A stretch of DNA of 64,000 bases, taken from the NCBI RefSeq assembly GCF_917563925.1, contig NZ_CAKJTJ010000011.1, positions 1 to 64,000 on the forward strand, given 5' to 3'. Every line of letters starts with the position of its first letter. The stretch's first letter is position 1. Shown piece after piece: positions 42,808 through 51,569 of this stretch. The translations under genes and the position numbers were made by a program. This stretch comes from Sutcliffiella rhizosphaerae. Its GTDB lineage: Bacteria > Bacillota > Bacilli > Bacillales > Bacillaceae_I. A model generated the notes under the pieces. It ran no database searches, was not told the DNA's origin, and was given only the letters and a program-made list of their open reading frames with translations.

Positions 42808-43595
42808 CAAATATAAAAAGCAAAAATGTTGTGATAACAGGAGCCTCAGGTGGTATCGGAAAAGCACTTGCGGTGGAAGTTGCGAAGCGTGGTGGGATTC
42901 CAATAATGATGGCACGCTCTATTGATAAATTGGAGCAGATTGCTACACAAATTCAAGCAGAATTTCAAGTGGAAGCGAAAGTCTACCAACTGGACGTCAG
43001 AAACAAGGTGGACATTAAACGCACCTTCCAACAGGTAATGGCTGAAGTTTCAACCATTGATGTTCTCGTAAATAATGCTGGATACGGAAAATTTGATGAT
43101 GTGGTCGATTTGTCTTTAGATGATATGAGTGGCATGTTCGAGGTTAATGTTTACGGAGTGATAGCATGCACAAAAATGGTATTGCCTCCCATGTTAAAGC
43201 AAAATAGCGGTCATATTATTAACGTTGCCTCCCAGGCTGGAAAAATTGCAACACCAAAATCAAGTGTATATGCTGCGACTAAGCATGCAGTCTTAGGGTT
43301 TACAAATAGTATGCGCATGGAACTTCATGATACAAAGATATTTGTAACGGCTGTAAATCCTGGCCCTATTCGGACGGACTTTTTTGATATTGCAGATTCA
43401 ACTGGAAGTTATAAACAAAAAGTAGATAAATGGATGCTGGACCCTGATATGGTAGCCTCTCGAATTGCGGATGTAATGTTTACGAAGACCCGAGAAATTA
43501 ATTTGCCAGTCTGGATGAATATGGCTAGCAGAATGTATCAATTGTTTCCGGGAATTATCGAAAAGTTCGGTGGGAATGCATTTCGACAAAAATAA
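42804..43595 (+). CDS. yqjQ: Short-chain dehydrogenase (YqjQ)
   Basis: A 263-aa NAD(P)-dependent oxidoreductase of the classical SDR type. The cofactor motif is TGASGGIG (12-19), the NNAG motif is in DVLVNNAGYG, and the active site is Tyr156-x-x-x-Lys160 (VYAATKH) with Ser about 13 residues before. The N-terminus carries a basic residue pattern fitting NADP. Substrate unknown. Second gene of the yqjPQ pair. Confidence 0.9.
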   Translation: MTNIKSKNVVITGASGGIGKALAVEVAKRGGIPIMMARSIDKLEQIATQIQAEFQVEAKVYQLDVRNKVDIKRTFQQVMAEVSTIDVLVNNAGYGKFDDVVDLSLDDMSGMFEVNVYGVIACTKMVLPPMLKQNSGHIINVASQAGKIATPKSSVYAATKHAVLGFTNSMRMELHDTKIFVTAVNPGPIRTDFFDIADSTGSYKQKVDKWMLDPDMVASRIADVMFTKTREINLPVWMNMASRMYQLFPGIIEKFGGNAFRQK

Positions 43596-43652
43596 TTCGG
43601 ATTCTGTAACTTTTCTTGGGTCTTCTCGTCAAATATGACAAGAGGTGAGATC

Positions 43653-44240
43653 ATGAAAAACATAAAATTTGTAAGCTTGTTAGCATGCTTCCTTCTATTA
43701 GTCGGCTGTGGAACGGCTGGGGGAAATAATAACAATGGAAGCACAGGTTCAAATGAGACAAATAATGAAGTTCCGGATGAAGAACCGATTGTAGAAGAAG
43801 AAGCGGTAGAGGACTTGACTGGATATATCGTATCGATTGCGAATGATGGCAATGTGAGAATTCTAGTCACTGGACAACCTGCTGGGGGATCGGGTGAATC
43901 TGCAACCATGTATACGTTAGAGGACAGTACTGTCGTAGAAAACTCTAATGAAGATGTGATGGAGTCTGGGGACCTTGCAGTAGGAATGAAAGTGACTGTC
44001 TGGAATAATGGCATCACAGCTCATTCTTTTCCTGGTCAGTCAGGTGCTGTAAGAGTTGTGGTAGATGCAGACCAAGATGAACATGAACAACATGCAGTAG
44101 CTAAAGCCTTAGAGGAAGTGGAAAGTGGTCAGCCGTGGCATGTGGACGAGGTAGTCTCAGAGGATGAGCAACATTACAACATTACCCTTCGCAATTTGTT
44201 GGATGGTAGTGATCCTGTTGAGGTGAACGTGGAATTATAG
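43653..44240 (+). CDS. Hypothetical lipoprotein with OB-like (DUF3221-type) domain
   Basis: A 195-aa lipoprotein. The signal ends in LVGCG, followed by an Asn/Gly/Glu-rich linker and a compact domain with DLTGYIVSI, MYTLEDSTVV and VGMKVTVWNNG. That pattern resembles DUF3221 (YobA-like) OB folds, though the C-terminal 50 residues differ. AGAGGTGAG precedes ATG 43653. Location is the outer face of the membrane; role unknown. Confidence 0.65.
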   Translation: MKNIKFVSLLACFLLLVGCGTAGGNNNNGSTGSNETNNEVPDEEPIVEEEAVEDLTGYIVSIANDGNVRILVTGQPAGGSGESATMYTLEDSTVVENSNEDVMESGDLAVGMKVTVWNNGITAHSFPGQSGAVRVVVDADQDEHEQHAVAKALEEVESGQPWHVDEVVSEDEQHYNITLRNLLDGSDPVEVNVEL

Positions 44241-44298
44241 ATAGAATGATAACGCGCTCAGGACAAAGGTTCTGGGCGTTTCTTTAAGGGGATTGGTT

Positions 44299-44739
44299 AT
44301 GAATAAGATACAACGATTTTGGAATGATTTTTGTGACACACAAGACTCTATAGAAATGGTGTATAGCGAGGCTTTTCAGTTTGGAACTGATGCAAACAGG
44401 CTTGCTTCTCTAGTTGTTGAGGGGAAAAAAACAGCGACTTGTTCCGCATATTTAGCATATGAAAGAGAGAATGAAGCACTTCCAATCATTGGGGAATTCA
44501 GTATTGTTTTAGATGCAAATGAAGACCCAGTGGCAGTTATTAAAACCGAATCTGTCGAGGTGGTTCCAATGAATATGGTTTCCGAAGACTTTGCCGTTGC
44601 AGAAGGTGAAGGAGATTACCAATATTGGTGGAATGCTCATGAATACTTTTTTCGACATGTGTTAAAAGAATACGGTTTAGAATATTCACCAGAAATGCTG
44701 CTTGTATGTGAACGGTTTAAAAAAGTATACCCGAGGTGA
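44299..44739 (+). CDS. ASCH-domain protein
   Basis: A 146-aa protein made of an ASCH domain, a PUA-like RNA-binding fold. The marks are FGTDANRLASLVVEGKKTATCSAY, the GEFSIVLD strand and a C-terminal EGEGDYQYWWNAHEYFF. Some bacterial members are nucleases or amidohydrolases, others have no known function. ATG 44299 follows AAGGGG. The stop overlaps the next gene. Confidence 0.85.
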   Translation: MNKIQRFWNDFCDTQDSIEMVYSEAFQFGTDANRLASLVVEGKKTATCSAYLAYERENEALPIIGEFSIVLDANEDPVAVIKTESVEVVPMNMVSEDFAVAEGEGDYQYWWNAHEYFFRHVLKEYGLEYSPEMLLVCERFKKVYPR

Positions 44740-44744
44740 TGGAT

Positions 44745-45293
44745 GTGACAAATCGAATTGTAATAGGGGCAGGAGAATATAACAATAATCCTGGTTGTAT
44801 ACATACACAGGAAGAGGAATTAAGTCTATTACGACCGGAAGATTGGGATCGGAAGTTTGAAGTTAATTCCTTATCTGCTATTTTAGCTGAGCATGTATGG
44901 GAGCACTTGACTTTTGAGGAAGGGATTATAGCAGCAAAGCTTTGTCATACATATTTAAAGACTTCTGGTTACATCCGGTGTGCGGTGCCTGATGGTTATT
45001 TTCCTAACGAAGCTTATCAACATATAGTCAAAATTGGTGGGTCAGGGCCAAAGGATCACCCTGCTGCCAGTCATAAAATAGTATATACCTATACCTCATT
45101 ACAGCAAATGTTTGTATTAGCAGGTTTTGAGGTGAGACTGCTTGAATATTGTGATGAAGAAGGGCATTTTCATCATACGAATTGGAATAGGGAAGATGGC
45201 ATCATCTTTCGTTCCAAACAATTTGATCCTAGAAATCAGGGGGAGCAATTAGTATCCCCTTCTTTAATTGTGGACGCAGTAAAGTGTGGTTAA
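44745..45293 (+). CDS. SAM-dependent methyltransferase-like protein
   Basis: A 182-aa protein resembling class I methyltransferases that lack a full N-terminal half. Signs are VIGAGEYNNNPG in place of a Gly-rich loop, the SAILAEHVWEHLTFEEG segment, and CAVPDGYFPN. Either GTG 44745 or ATG 44739 may start it; GAGGTG fits the GTG. Its end overlaps a convergent reverse gene by four bases. The substrate is unknown, and activity is uncertain because the cofactor loop is atypical. Confidence 0.65.
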   Translation: MTNRIVIGAGEYNNNPGCIHTQEEELSLLRPEDWDRKFEVNSLSAILAEHVWEHLTFEEGIIAAKLCHTYLKTSGYIRCAVPDGYFPNEAYQHIVKIGGSGPKDHPAASHKIVYTYTSLQQMFVLAGFEVRLLEYCDEEGHFHHTNWNREDGIIFRSKQFDPRNQGEQLVSPSLIVDAVKCG

Positions 45294-45793
45294 GGAATGG
45301 GACTTTGTAAGGTAATTTCATCTTCTTCCTTTTTCTTTTTCATAAGGTTTTCCCATAACCACTGGAACCCATACATCAAGACTGCTTCCGCTACACATAG
45401 TACATAGAGTTGGTGACGATTCATTTTCTTCATTTTGAGTATTCCGATATGTTCAAAGAAATAGTTCATCGGATACACCAACACAGCATCCGTCACAGCG
45501 TTCAAGACGAAATATAAGAAGAAACGCCCGTATGTGAGGCGTAATATCCACAGTGGTCCCGCGAAAAAAGGCCCAGCCATAAACGCAAATTCATTAATAA
45601 AATACGGAGGGATTTTCTTGAAGATTTTCCACCAATTAAACTTTACTGCCAGCAAGCTTTCAATCATCATTATCCCAGCTGTAAATAAAGTTCCAGGCAA
45701 AAATCTTTTAAAAGCCTTCCAACCTAAAAAGGGGAGCGTCAATAACGAAGTAATGAACATCAACCACAAAAATAAAACAGGCCTTTTCTTCAC
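45290..45793 (-). CDS. Hypothetical membrane protein
   Basis: A 167-aa protein with four membrane segments and a basic, Lys-rich C-terminal tail (LMKKKKEEDE). GTG 45793 has AGGAGG seven bases upstream. No named family is recognised, though similar multi-pass proteins of about this size are common in Bacillaceae. It overlaps the convergent methyltransferase-like gene by four bases. Confidence 0.6.
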   Translation of the reverse strand: MKKRPVLFLWLMFITSLLTLPFLGWKAFKRFLPGTLFTAGIMMIESLLAVKFNWWKIFKKIPPYFINEFAFMAGPFFAGPLWILRLTYGRFFLYFVLNAVTDAVLVYPMNYFFEHIGILKMKKMNRHQLYVLCVAEAVLMYGFQWLWENLMKKKKEEDEITLQSPIP

Positions 45794-45999
45794 AATATAT
45801 CCTCCTATCAACCTTACGTCCTGCTTTTACTTTGTGTAATTTGATGGAAAATATGTTTTGGGAAAGGTTGTGTTTGGAGGGAATTTTTATGTAAAGGACT
45901 TTGTTATTAAAGTGTTCTTTATGTGAATGATATTCCTAAATGCACTCATATGGCAGATGAAAGCCCGAAATTCCACCATTCCTGAAAAAGGGATACTTA

Positions 46000-46176
46000 T
46001 CACCTACTCAAGTACTCAGACTTCAAACAAGTCAGAAGCATTTTCTTCACTCATAATTCGCACTATATCCTCTATTAGTTTTTCATATTCTAATTCATTC
46101 AACGGTATGGATTCCAAGTCGTGTTGATATTGAATAAAACAATTTCTTATCATTTTTTTAGCAAGCTTTTTTCCAT
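46000..46176 (-). pseudogene. Degenerate YqzH-like small protein
   Basis: A reading frame starting at ATG 46176 behind GAGGTG, encoding MEKSLLKK and then TGA. A -1 shift at the A7 run (AAAAAAA before TG) continues as MIRNCFIQYQHDLESIPL and on to DLFEV at 46016. A third frame then gives SEYLSR and a stop at 46000. The assembled sequence recalls YqzH of B. subtilis, the SOS-regulated neighbour of PolY2. Two shifts mean it is probably decayed. Confidence 0.5.
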
Positions 46177-46261
46177 ATCCGTCACCTCGTTTATTCCTTT
46201 ATTATAATGCTTTTCACCTGTGCAGAAAGGGAAATGTCGATAAATGTAGAGGAAATTACCA

Positions 46262-46323
46262 TTGAAACCGAACGTATATTCGCTTATTATTGGGTATATA
46301 CTACTAAAGCGAACATATATTCG
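46262..46323 (+). promoter_or_regulatory. SOS promoter of the PolY2 gene, two LexA boxes
   Basis: TTGAAA (46262-46267), a 17-bp spacer and TATTAT (46285-46290). CGAACGTATATTCG (46269-46282) fills the spacer and CGAACATATATTCG (46310-46323) lies downstream. Each departs from consensus at one base of the right half (ATTCG for GTTCG). Confidence 0.85.
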
Positions 46324-46339
46324 TTTTTGGAGAGGTGCA

Positions 46340-47608
46340 ATGGTTGTGAACATAAATTACAGCAAGATGCCTAACAACAAGATTTTATGTGTAGATATGA
46401 AAAGTTTTTATGCCAGCTGTTCGGCTGTCATAAAGGGACTTAACCCCCTTACCTGTTATTTGGCGGTAGTAGGAGATACGGAAAGGCAAGGAAGCGTAGT
46501 GCTGGCAGCTTCTCCGATGTTAAAAAAAGAATTTGGTATTAAGACGGGGTCCCGCCGATTTGAAATTCCTGATGGCAAAGGAATTCATATTGTGAATCCC
46601 CAGATGGCAAGCTATTTGCGTATCTCAACAGAAATAACCCGGCTTTTTAATCGCTACGTACCGAAGAGTGCTATCCATACCTATAGTGTGGATGAGAGCT
46701 TTTTACAAATAGATGGAGCGGAAGGGATTTGGGGAGATGCCACCACCATTGCTCATAAAATAAGAGAGGCTATGGATCGCGAAATTCAGCTTCCATGTGC
46801 AATTGGAATTGGCCCAAACATGCTCATGTCAAAGCTTTGCCTTGATCTAGAAGCAAAGAAAGAAGGAGTGGCTGAATGGACTTATGAAGATGTAAAAGAA
46901 AAGCTTTGGCGACTTTCACCCTTGCGAGAAATGTGGGGAATTGGATCTAGAGTGGAAAAAACGTTAAATAGCATGGGGATTTTTAATGTTGGTCAGCTTG
47001 CCAACTACCCGCTCGAGCTACTCGAAAAGAAATTCGGAGTGATGGGCAATCAGCTTTATCATCATGCCTGGGGGATAGACTTATCCGAGCTAGGTGCTCC
47101 CATTGTTCAAGGGCAGATTAGCTTTGGGAAAAGCCAAATTTTAATGCGTGACTACACCAATCCAAAAGAGGTTAAACATGTCATCCTAGAGATTTGTGAA
47201 GAGGTCGCCAGAAGAACCCGCCATCATCGCAAAGCTGGTCGCACCATCAGTCTAGGTATTGGTTATAGCCGCGATGAGCTTGGCGGGGGATTCTATCGCT
47301 CACGGACGATGGAGCGTGCTAGCAATATTACGATGGATTTATACCGCACATGTCTGGAGCTATTTGAAGAAAATTATCAATCAAAAACGGTCCGGAAAAT
47401 TGCCATATCTCTTTCCAACATTGTTGATGACAACGAAATGCAACTAAGTCTCTTCGAATTGGAGCAACCAAAAAAAAGGGAGCTCGGCTATGTAATGGAT
47501 ACCATTCGTGGGAAGTATGGTTCCAAGGCATTATTACGTGCAGTATCTTATACGAACGCAGGTACTGCGGTGCATAGAAGCAGGCTTATAGGCGGACACA
47601 AGTCATAA
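46340..47608 (+). CDS. yqjW: SOS-induced Y-family DNA polymerase (PolY2/UvrX type)
   Basis: A 422-aa UmuC-like translesion polymerase. Catalytic residues are Asp19 in CVDMKSFYASC and Asp118-Glu119 in YSVDESFLQ. The thumb motif MWGIGSRVEKTLNSM, a little-finger domain and the clamp motif MQLSLFELE are present. The frame reaches back to 46262, but the LexA boxes and promoter lie there; ATG 46340 follows GGAGAGG. A YolD-like gene follows directly, as in B. subtilis and in plasmid and phage UvrX cassettes. Expression is expected in the SOS response. Confidence 0.92.
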   Translation: MVVNINYSKMPNNKILCVDMKSFYASCSAVIKGLNPLTCYLAVVGDTERQGSVVLAASPMLKKEFGIKTGSRRFEIPDGKGIHIVNPQMASYLRISTEITRLFNRYVPKSAIHTYSVDESFLQIDGAEGIWGDATTIAHKIREAMDREIQLPCAIGIGPNMLMSKLCLDLEAKKEGVAEWTYEDVKEKLWRLSPLREMWGIGSRVEKTLNSMGIFNVGQLANYPLELLEKKFGVMGNQLYHHAWGIDLSELGAPIVQGQISFGKSQILMRDYTNPKEVKHVILEICEEVARRTRHHRKAGRTISLGIGYSRDELGGGFYRSRTMERASNITMDLYRTCLELFEENYQSKTVRKIAISLSNIVDDNEMQLSLFELEQPKKRELGYVMDTIRGKYGSKALLRAVSYTNAGTAVHRSRLIGGHKS

Positions 47609-47639
47609 GGGATATAAGGGAAAGAGGTGCTATAACGGA

Positions 47640-47963
47640 ATGATAAGAGATCGAGGAACGATTAAATGGACGTCCATGATGTTACCAGAGCATGTTAAAA
47701 TGCTGCGCGATTGGGTAAAAGAAGATACGTATGAAACAAGGCCAGAACTTGATGAACAGCGCCTGGAAGAACTAAATGAACGATTTTGCGAAGCGCTGGA
47801 AACGGGTCGGGAAGTTACGATTACCTATTATGAAAAAAGAAGGTATCAACTGTTTGTAGGATCCGTTCACCACTTAGATCCCTACAAATGTCGCCTGCAT
47901 GTAGTCGACAAATTTGGCGAGGCAGGCTGGTTAAACATGAAGGATATTTTAGATATTTCTTAG
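47640..47963 (+). CDS. YolD-like protein
   Basis: A 107-aa YolD-family protein. The marks are RDRGTIKWTSMMLPEHVKML at the start and FVGSVHHLDPYKCRLHV near the end. YolD proteins are encoded beside UvrX/PolY2 polymerases and are thought to be UmuD-like accessory factors. It lies 31 bases after the polymerase gene and shares its SOS promoter. A hairpin (47974-47995) follows. Confidence 0.88.
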   Translation: MIRDRGTIKWTSMMLPEHVKMLRDWVKEDTYETRPELDEQRLEELNERFCEALETGREVTITYYEKRRYQLFVGSVHHLDPYKCRLHVVDKFGEAGWLNMKDILDIS

Positions 47964-48000
47964 TAGAATTTCTTGGACGGGTGATTCCCCGTCCAGTGTA

Positions 48001-48765
48001 TTATTGACTTAAATATTCCCGATAAAGCAATTTCAAGGTTTCATAAATCTTTATATCTGCCTCTTGATTGTCAGAACGATTTGGCAACTCAATAGCTCCT
48101 AAAGCGAAAAGAATAGGGTCATTATCAAAACCTCCCAGTATTCCAAAATCCAAGATGACGTTTTCTAAACCGCCAGTCATATGATTTAAAAGATAGGAAG
48201 GAATTTCATCGACCATTCCCTGTTGCCTCACAAGCCCATTGATAAGTGGAACCCAAATGAGCGGATTTTCCTTATATTTTTGAAAAATTTCCAGCATTAC
48301 ATCGAATAGCTGACCAAGTTGTCCTTTATTTTTATTAGCTCTTGGATTTTCTGTAACATATAAGGTCGGAGAATAAGACTGGATAGTTTTATTTACTTTT
48401 TCCCACCCTCCGCAAAAATTTACTAACCCATTGGCAACATAGCTATCATGACATGCAATCATAACCTCCACTGCTTCCCGTAAAGCTAATGAGCGTCGAT
48501 GTTGAAAATGAGGATATAATTCCTTGCTGTCTTCATTCGGATTAAAGCAGATATGTGGAACAATATCATCCCATTGAAATAACCCTTCCTCCACCCAACA
48601 GGCGACACTGAACCCGATGGCTACTTTAGCCGCTGAAGCAAGTGGGACTAACATATCACTATTCCATGAAAAAAATGTATCATCCTTAGTTGAGAAAATT
48701 TTGATACCGACGTTTCCTTTTTCTATTTCTAGCAGTTTTTCTATTGCCCTATTCAACATGTTCAC
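48001..48765 (-). CDS. Serine hydrolase, class A beta-lactamase-like
   Basis: A 254-aa protein with a penicillin-recognising fold. The Ser-x-x-Lys pair is Ser44 and Lys47 (PLASAAKVAIG), the second motif is HDSYVAN near 106, and MTGG replaces the usual KTG. There is no signal peptide, so it would act in the cytoplasm, unlike secreted beta-lactamases. It resembles YbxI-type orphan serine hydrolases of Bacillus. Substrate unknown. Confidence 0.75.
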   Translation of the reverse strand: MNMLNRAIEKLLEIEKGNVGIKIFSTKDDTFFSWNSDMLVPLASAAKVAIGFSVACWVEEGLFQWDDIVPHICFNPNEDSKELYPHFQHRRSLALREAVEVMIACHDSYVANGLVNFCGGWEKVNKTIQSYSPTLYVTENPRANKNKGQLGQLFDVMLEIFQKYKENPLIWVPLINGLVRQQGMVDEIPSYLLNHMTGGLENVILDFGILGGFDNDPILFALGAIELPNRSDNQEADIKIYETLKLLYREYLSQ

Positions 48766-48969
48766 CTACATTTAATATTTTTTTATAAAAAAGTGCAAGT
48801 TGCTGACCTCGAGTGAAACTATTACAAAATAGCAAGGCGCCTGGCACTGTTATAATTGTCAAAAATCATTCTTTAAGAAAATTCTACATAGAGAGAAAAT
48901 AGTCCTCTTTACTCCTAATTCTTTAAATTAATCAGAAGAGATAAATAAATCAGAAGAAAAAGGGAAAAT
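48766..48969. other. Intergenic, no gene seen
   Basis: About 200 bases between divergent genes. Nothing convincing is seen apart from AT-rich promoter-like sequence and the short GCGCCTGGCACT at 48837-48848. Confidence 0.3.
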
Positions 48970-49437
48970 ATGCTAAAATTAAATTGAACGAATTATTTTA
49001 CAATTAGCTTAACAGAGGAAATGGTTAAAGATGCAGAAAGGAAGTTAGGTGTCACATTACCAAATTCTTATATTGGATTATGTAAAATTCAAAACGGAGG
49101 TTATATCATTCATAAAGCTCACCCGACAACCGTTCCAACAAACTGGGCAGTAGATCATGTTAGTGTCGACAATATCAATGGCATATCAGATGAAGGAATT
49201 TTATCAAGTAACTATTACATAGAAGAATGGGACTTACCTAAAGAACTTGTTTTGTTATGCGGTGATGGAAATACATGGATAGCGATGGATTATCAAAGCA
49301 CAAAAGAGAATCATCTAATTATTTACATAGATTTAGAGTGGACAGAAGAAACGTTTATTTTGGAGTTGGCACCTAATTTTGATACGTTTTTTAAGAATTT
49401 ATATACCATGAAAATTAATTGGAAGGATGGAGGTTAA
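48970..49437 (+). pseudogene. SMI1/KNR4-family protein with an early in-frame TGA
   Basis: The domain is intact from about 49018: EEMVKDAERKLGVTLPNSYIG, KIQNGGYI, WDLPKELVLLCGDGNTWIAMDY. Its natural start seems to be ATG 48970 (behind AAAGGG), giving MLKLN and then TGA at 48985-48987 in the same frame as the rest. A Trp codon TGG there would restore it. Translation could begin at ATG 49021, which has an AGAGG site and leaves the domain nearly whole. SMI1/KNR4 proteins often serve as immunity proteins to secreted toxins. The nonsense reading is inference. Confidence 0.55.
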
Positions 49438-49440
49438 AGA

Positions 49441-49842
49441 ATGATTGCTCCTATAGAAGGCTTAACTGAATTTACTAAAATGCATGATAGCTTTATGACA
49501 GATTGGAACGTAGCAATGAGTTCGGGTGACACCTCCTTATTAGAGAGAATGACAGAAGATTATTATGTAGCTTATTTTACAAGCAACCAAGAAAAGCCTC
49601 TATTTTTCAACAGACAGGAGGCAGTGGATGGAATGCGCCAATCAGTTAAGCAACTATTAGGTGCAAAAAAGAAATTTGAAAATAGAGTTATACGATTAAG
49701 GAACAATGAAAATGCAGTAGTTTTCTATGAATTACTAATAATAAAAAATGATGACGTATTAGCAAAGATGTTTACGATCGAAAATTGGAAGCTTGTTAAT
49801 GAGGAATGGATGATTGTAAGAGAAACAGTGGAAGCAATATAG
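49441..49842 (+). CDS. SnoaL/NTF2-like protein
   Basis: A 133-aa protein with the cone-shaped NTF2-like pattern: helix (LTEFTKMHDSFMTDWNVAMSSGDTSLLERM), then strands AYFTS, a DGMRQSVKQLL helix, and NAVVFYELLIIK. No catalytic residue is clear. It begins four bases after the SMI1-like gene. The neighbouring gene has the same fold. Confidence 0.55.
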   Translation: MIAPIEGLTEFTKMHDSFMTDWNVAMSSGDTSLLERMTEDYYVAYFTSNQEKPLFFNRQEAVDGMRQSVKQLLGAKKKFENRVIRLRNNENAVVFYELLIIKNDDVLAKMFTIENWKLVNEEWMIVRETVEAI

Positions 49843-49883
49843 TGGGCGAACCAAATGTAGCCTAACGGAAGGGGAGTATATGA

Positions 49884-50270
49884 ATGGAAAAGGAAGCCAT
49901 TAAAGCAGTAGAAGAGTACCGTTCCATTCTCAATGAAGGAGAAGTGGAAGAAGTAAATAAATGGATATCAGATGATTTTATTGGCTATTTTGGTTATTAC
50001 AATTATAGAGATTATGAAGTTTATAATGGAGAATCGTATAAAGAATCTAATATTGAAACCTTAAACTCATATAAAGGGAAAAATCCTTATTGGGAATATC
50101 AAGACTTAACAAGAAACCTTAGATCAGAAAATGAAATGATTCTTTCATCAATAATAGATTTCTATATATCAGGAGAAAAAGTTGCAACGGCCTTAGCAAT
50201 GGAAATATTTAAAAAAGAACGTGATGGGTGGAAATTATACAGACAGCATATGGAGAGATACTCGCAATAA
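49884..50270 (+). CDS. NTF2-like protein
   Basis: A 128-aa protein, probably the same NTF2-like fold as its neighbour: a helix VEEYRSILNEGEVEEVNKWI, then DDFIGYFGYY and strands ending GWKLYRQHMERY. AAGGGGAG lies before the ATG. Function unknown; the two may be distant duplicates. Confidence 0.55.
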   Translation: MEKEAIKAVEEYRSILNEGEVEEVNKWISDDFIGYFGYYNYRDYEVYNGESYKESNIETLNSYKGKNPYWEYQDLTRNLRSENEMILSSIIDFYISGEKVATALAMEIFKKERDGWKLYRQHMERYSQ

Positions 50271-50364
50271 ATATTTATCTTGAAGTCTATTATTTATTAC
50301 TATCATACATTCAATCCGTGCTCTTAAGAAGAAGAAATAAGTATTTTTAAAGAGGGGTGTTACT

Positions 50365-50682
50365 ATGACAGAATGGAAAAAAGTAGTGATAAGACTAATG
50401 GAAATAATGATAATCTTTGCGGGAGGTCTACTCCTTACCATATATATTTTAAAACCAATCTATACAGCATTTGGGATACTATTAATAGGGAATATATGGG
50501 TAAACTGGTTTGGGGTATCATATTTTCTTTTTACCGTATATACAATAATGGTTGGTTTGTTTCTATGGAAAGAAAATATATTGTTTCAAAAACGAATAAG
50601 CTCAAAATTATTCTGGGTGATGTTTCTCATTGCAAATTATGTAATATTTATTCCTTTTATTAAAGGAGAAAACCCTTTTTAA
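50365..50682 (+). CDS. Hypothetical small membrane protein
   Basis: A 105-aa protein with three membrane segments (about 12-32, 38-66, 80-98) and a short basic loop. AGGGGTG precedes the ATG. No family recognised. Confidence 0.55.
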   Translation: MTEWKKVVIRLMEIMIIFAGGLLLTIYILKPIYTAFGILLIGNIWVNWFGVSYFLFTVYTIMVGLFLWKENILFQKRISSKLFWVMFLIANYVIFIPFIKGENPF

Positions 50683-50776
50683 TAAGTAGCGTAAAAACAT
50701 ACTTTAATAGGAAATTAACCAAACTAATAGTACTTCCAAATCATTGTATTGCATCAAGGAAGGAGGAGGAGCATCG

Positions 50777-51082
50777 GTGGAGGCGATATTATGGTTTATA
50801 TTAATAATTCCTTTATACGGTGTTCTAATCTGGACATATTTCTATCCGGAGGAAAGTATGATATTTGGGCATAGATGGAAGTATAGAGAGGAACCAGAGT
50901 TTTCTGATGTAGCAGTTAGTTTTACCCGATTTGGGGCAATAGTAGGGATTTTTTTCTTAACAATTGTATTCGTAGGAGTTAACTTTGGTCAACCAATCAC
51001 TTTACTATTTGTTCTAGCTTTTATCATATTAGTAATTTATAGACTATTAAAGCTGAGGAAGCATTTATTAGAAGACGAGTAA
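50777..51082 (+). CDS. DUF6199-like small membrane protein
   Basis: A 101-aa protein with one N-terminal and two C-terminal membrane helices. Between them FGHRWKYREEPEFSDVAVSFTRFGAIVG follows the DUF6199 pattern. GTG 50777 lies after GGAGGAGGAG. Function unknown. Confidence 0.6.
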   Translation: MEAILWFILIIPLYGVLIWTYFYPEESMIFGHRWKYREEPEFSDVAVSFTRFGAIVGIFFLTIVFVGVNFGQPITLLFVLAFIILVIYRLLKLRKHLLEDE

Positions 51083-51127
51083 TAATTGCTTCATAGTGTT
51101 TTAGTAAAAAAGAATGGGTGATAATTT

Positions 51128-51496
51128 ATGAAAAATGTTTTCATAATAGCTTTGTTGTTCATAGTGATGTGCAGTCCAAGTAACAATAAAACGGTGCAAA
51201 CTATTCAAACGATGGAACAAGATCTTATGTTAATTGTCCATTCTCATCAAGTGAACCTTTCATCGAATCAACATGATTACATCTCCTCACATGCCAAAGA
51301 ATTCAATAGGTTAGTTTCAAGCAAAGAACTAGGATTATCATATTTATTAAAACAGTTTGAATCAAAAGAACAAAATAGCCTTAAAGAATATATAATGGCA
51401 ACTGTATGTGTAGAAATACTAGGAAACGAAAATAAAGGTAAGGAATGGTCCACTGGACGTGAGTGGTATATGGACTATAAAAAAACTACAACATAG
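51128..51496 (+). CDS. Hypothetical lipoprotein
   Basis: A 122-aa protein with a short signal and possible lipobox (IVMCS). The mature part is helical and charged and ends KKTTT. A ribosome site AATGGGTG precedes the ATG. No family recognised. Confidence 0.5.
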   Translation: MKNVFIIALLFIVMCSPSNNKTVQTIQTMEQDLMLIVHSHQVNLSSNQHDYISSHAKEFNRLVSSKELGLSYLLKQFESKEQNSLKEYIMATVCVEILGNENKGKEWSTGREWYMDYKKTTT

Positions 51497-51569
51497 AATG
51501 TAAAAATAAGAGTTAGGTAAAATTAGATGAAATTCATTTTATTAGACCCTTGCTAAGGAGGAGTTTCTA

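Noticed and set aside
43538-44017. 159-aa reverse-strand frame across yqjQ end and the lipoprotein gene
   Set aside because: It overlaps two forward genes with clear motifs and start sites.
46150-46353. 67-aa reverse-strand frame through the PolY2 promoter
   Set aside because: Its last eight codons are the YqzH-like start; the rest crosses the LexA boxes and promoter and is not protein-like.
48837-48848. Known Bacillus intergenic repeat (GCCTGGCAC type)
   Set aside because: Only a short single occurrence is seen, with no extended inverted repeat, so it cannot be supported.
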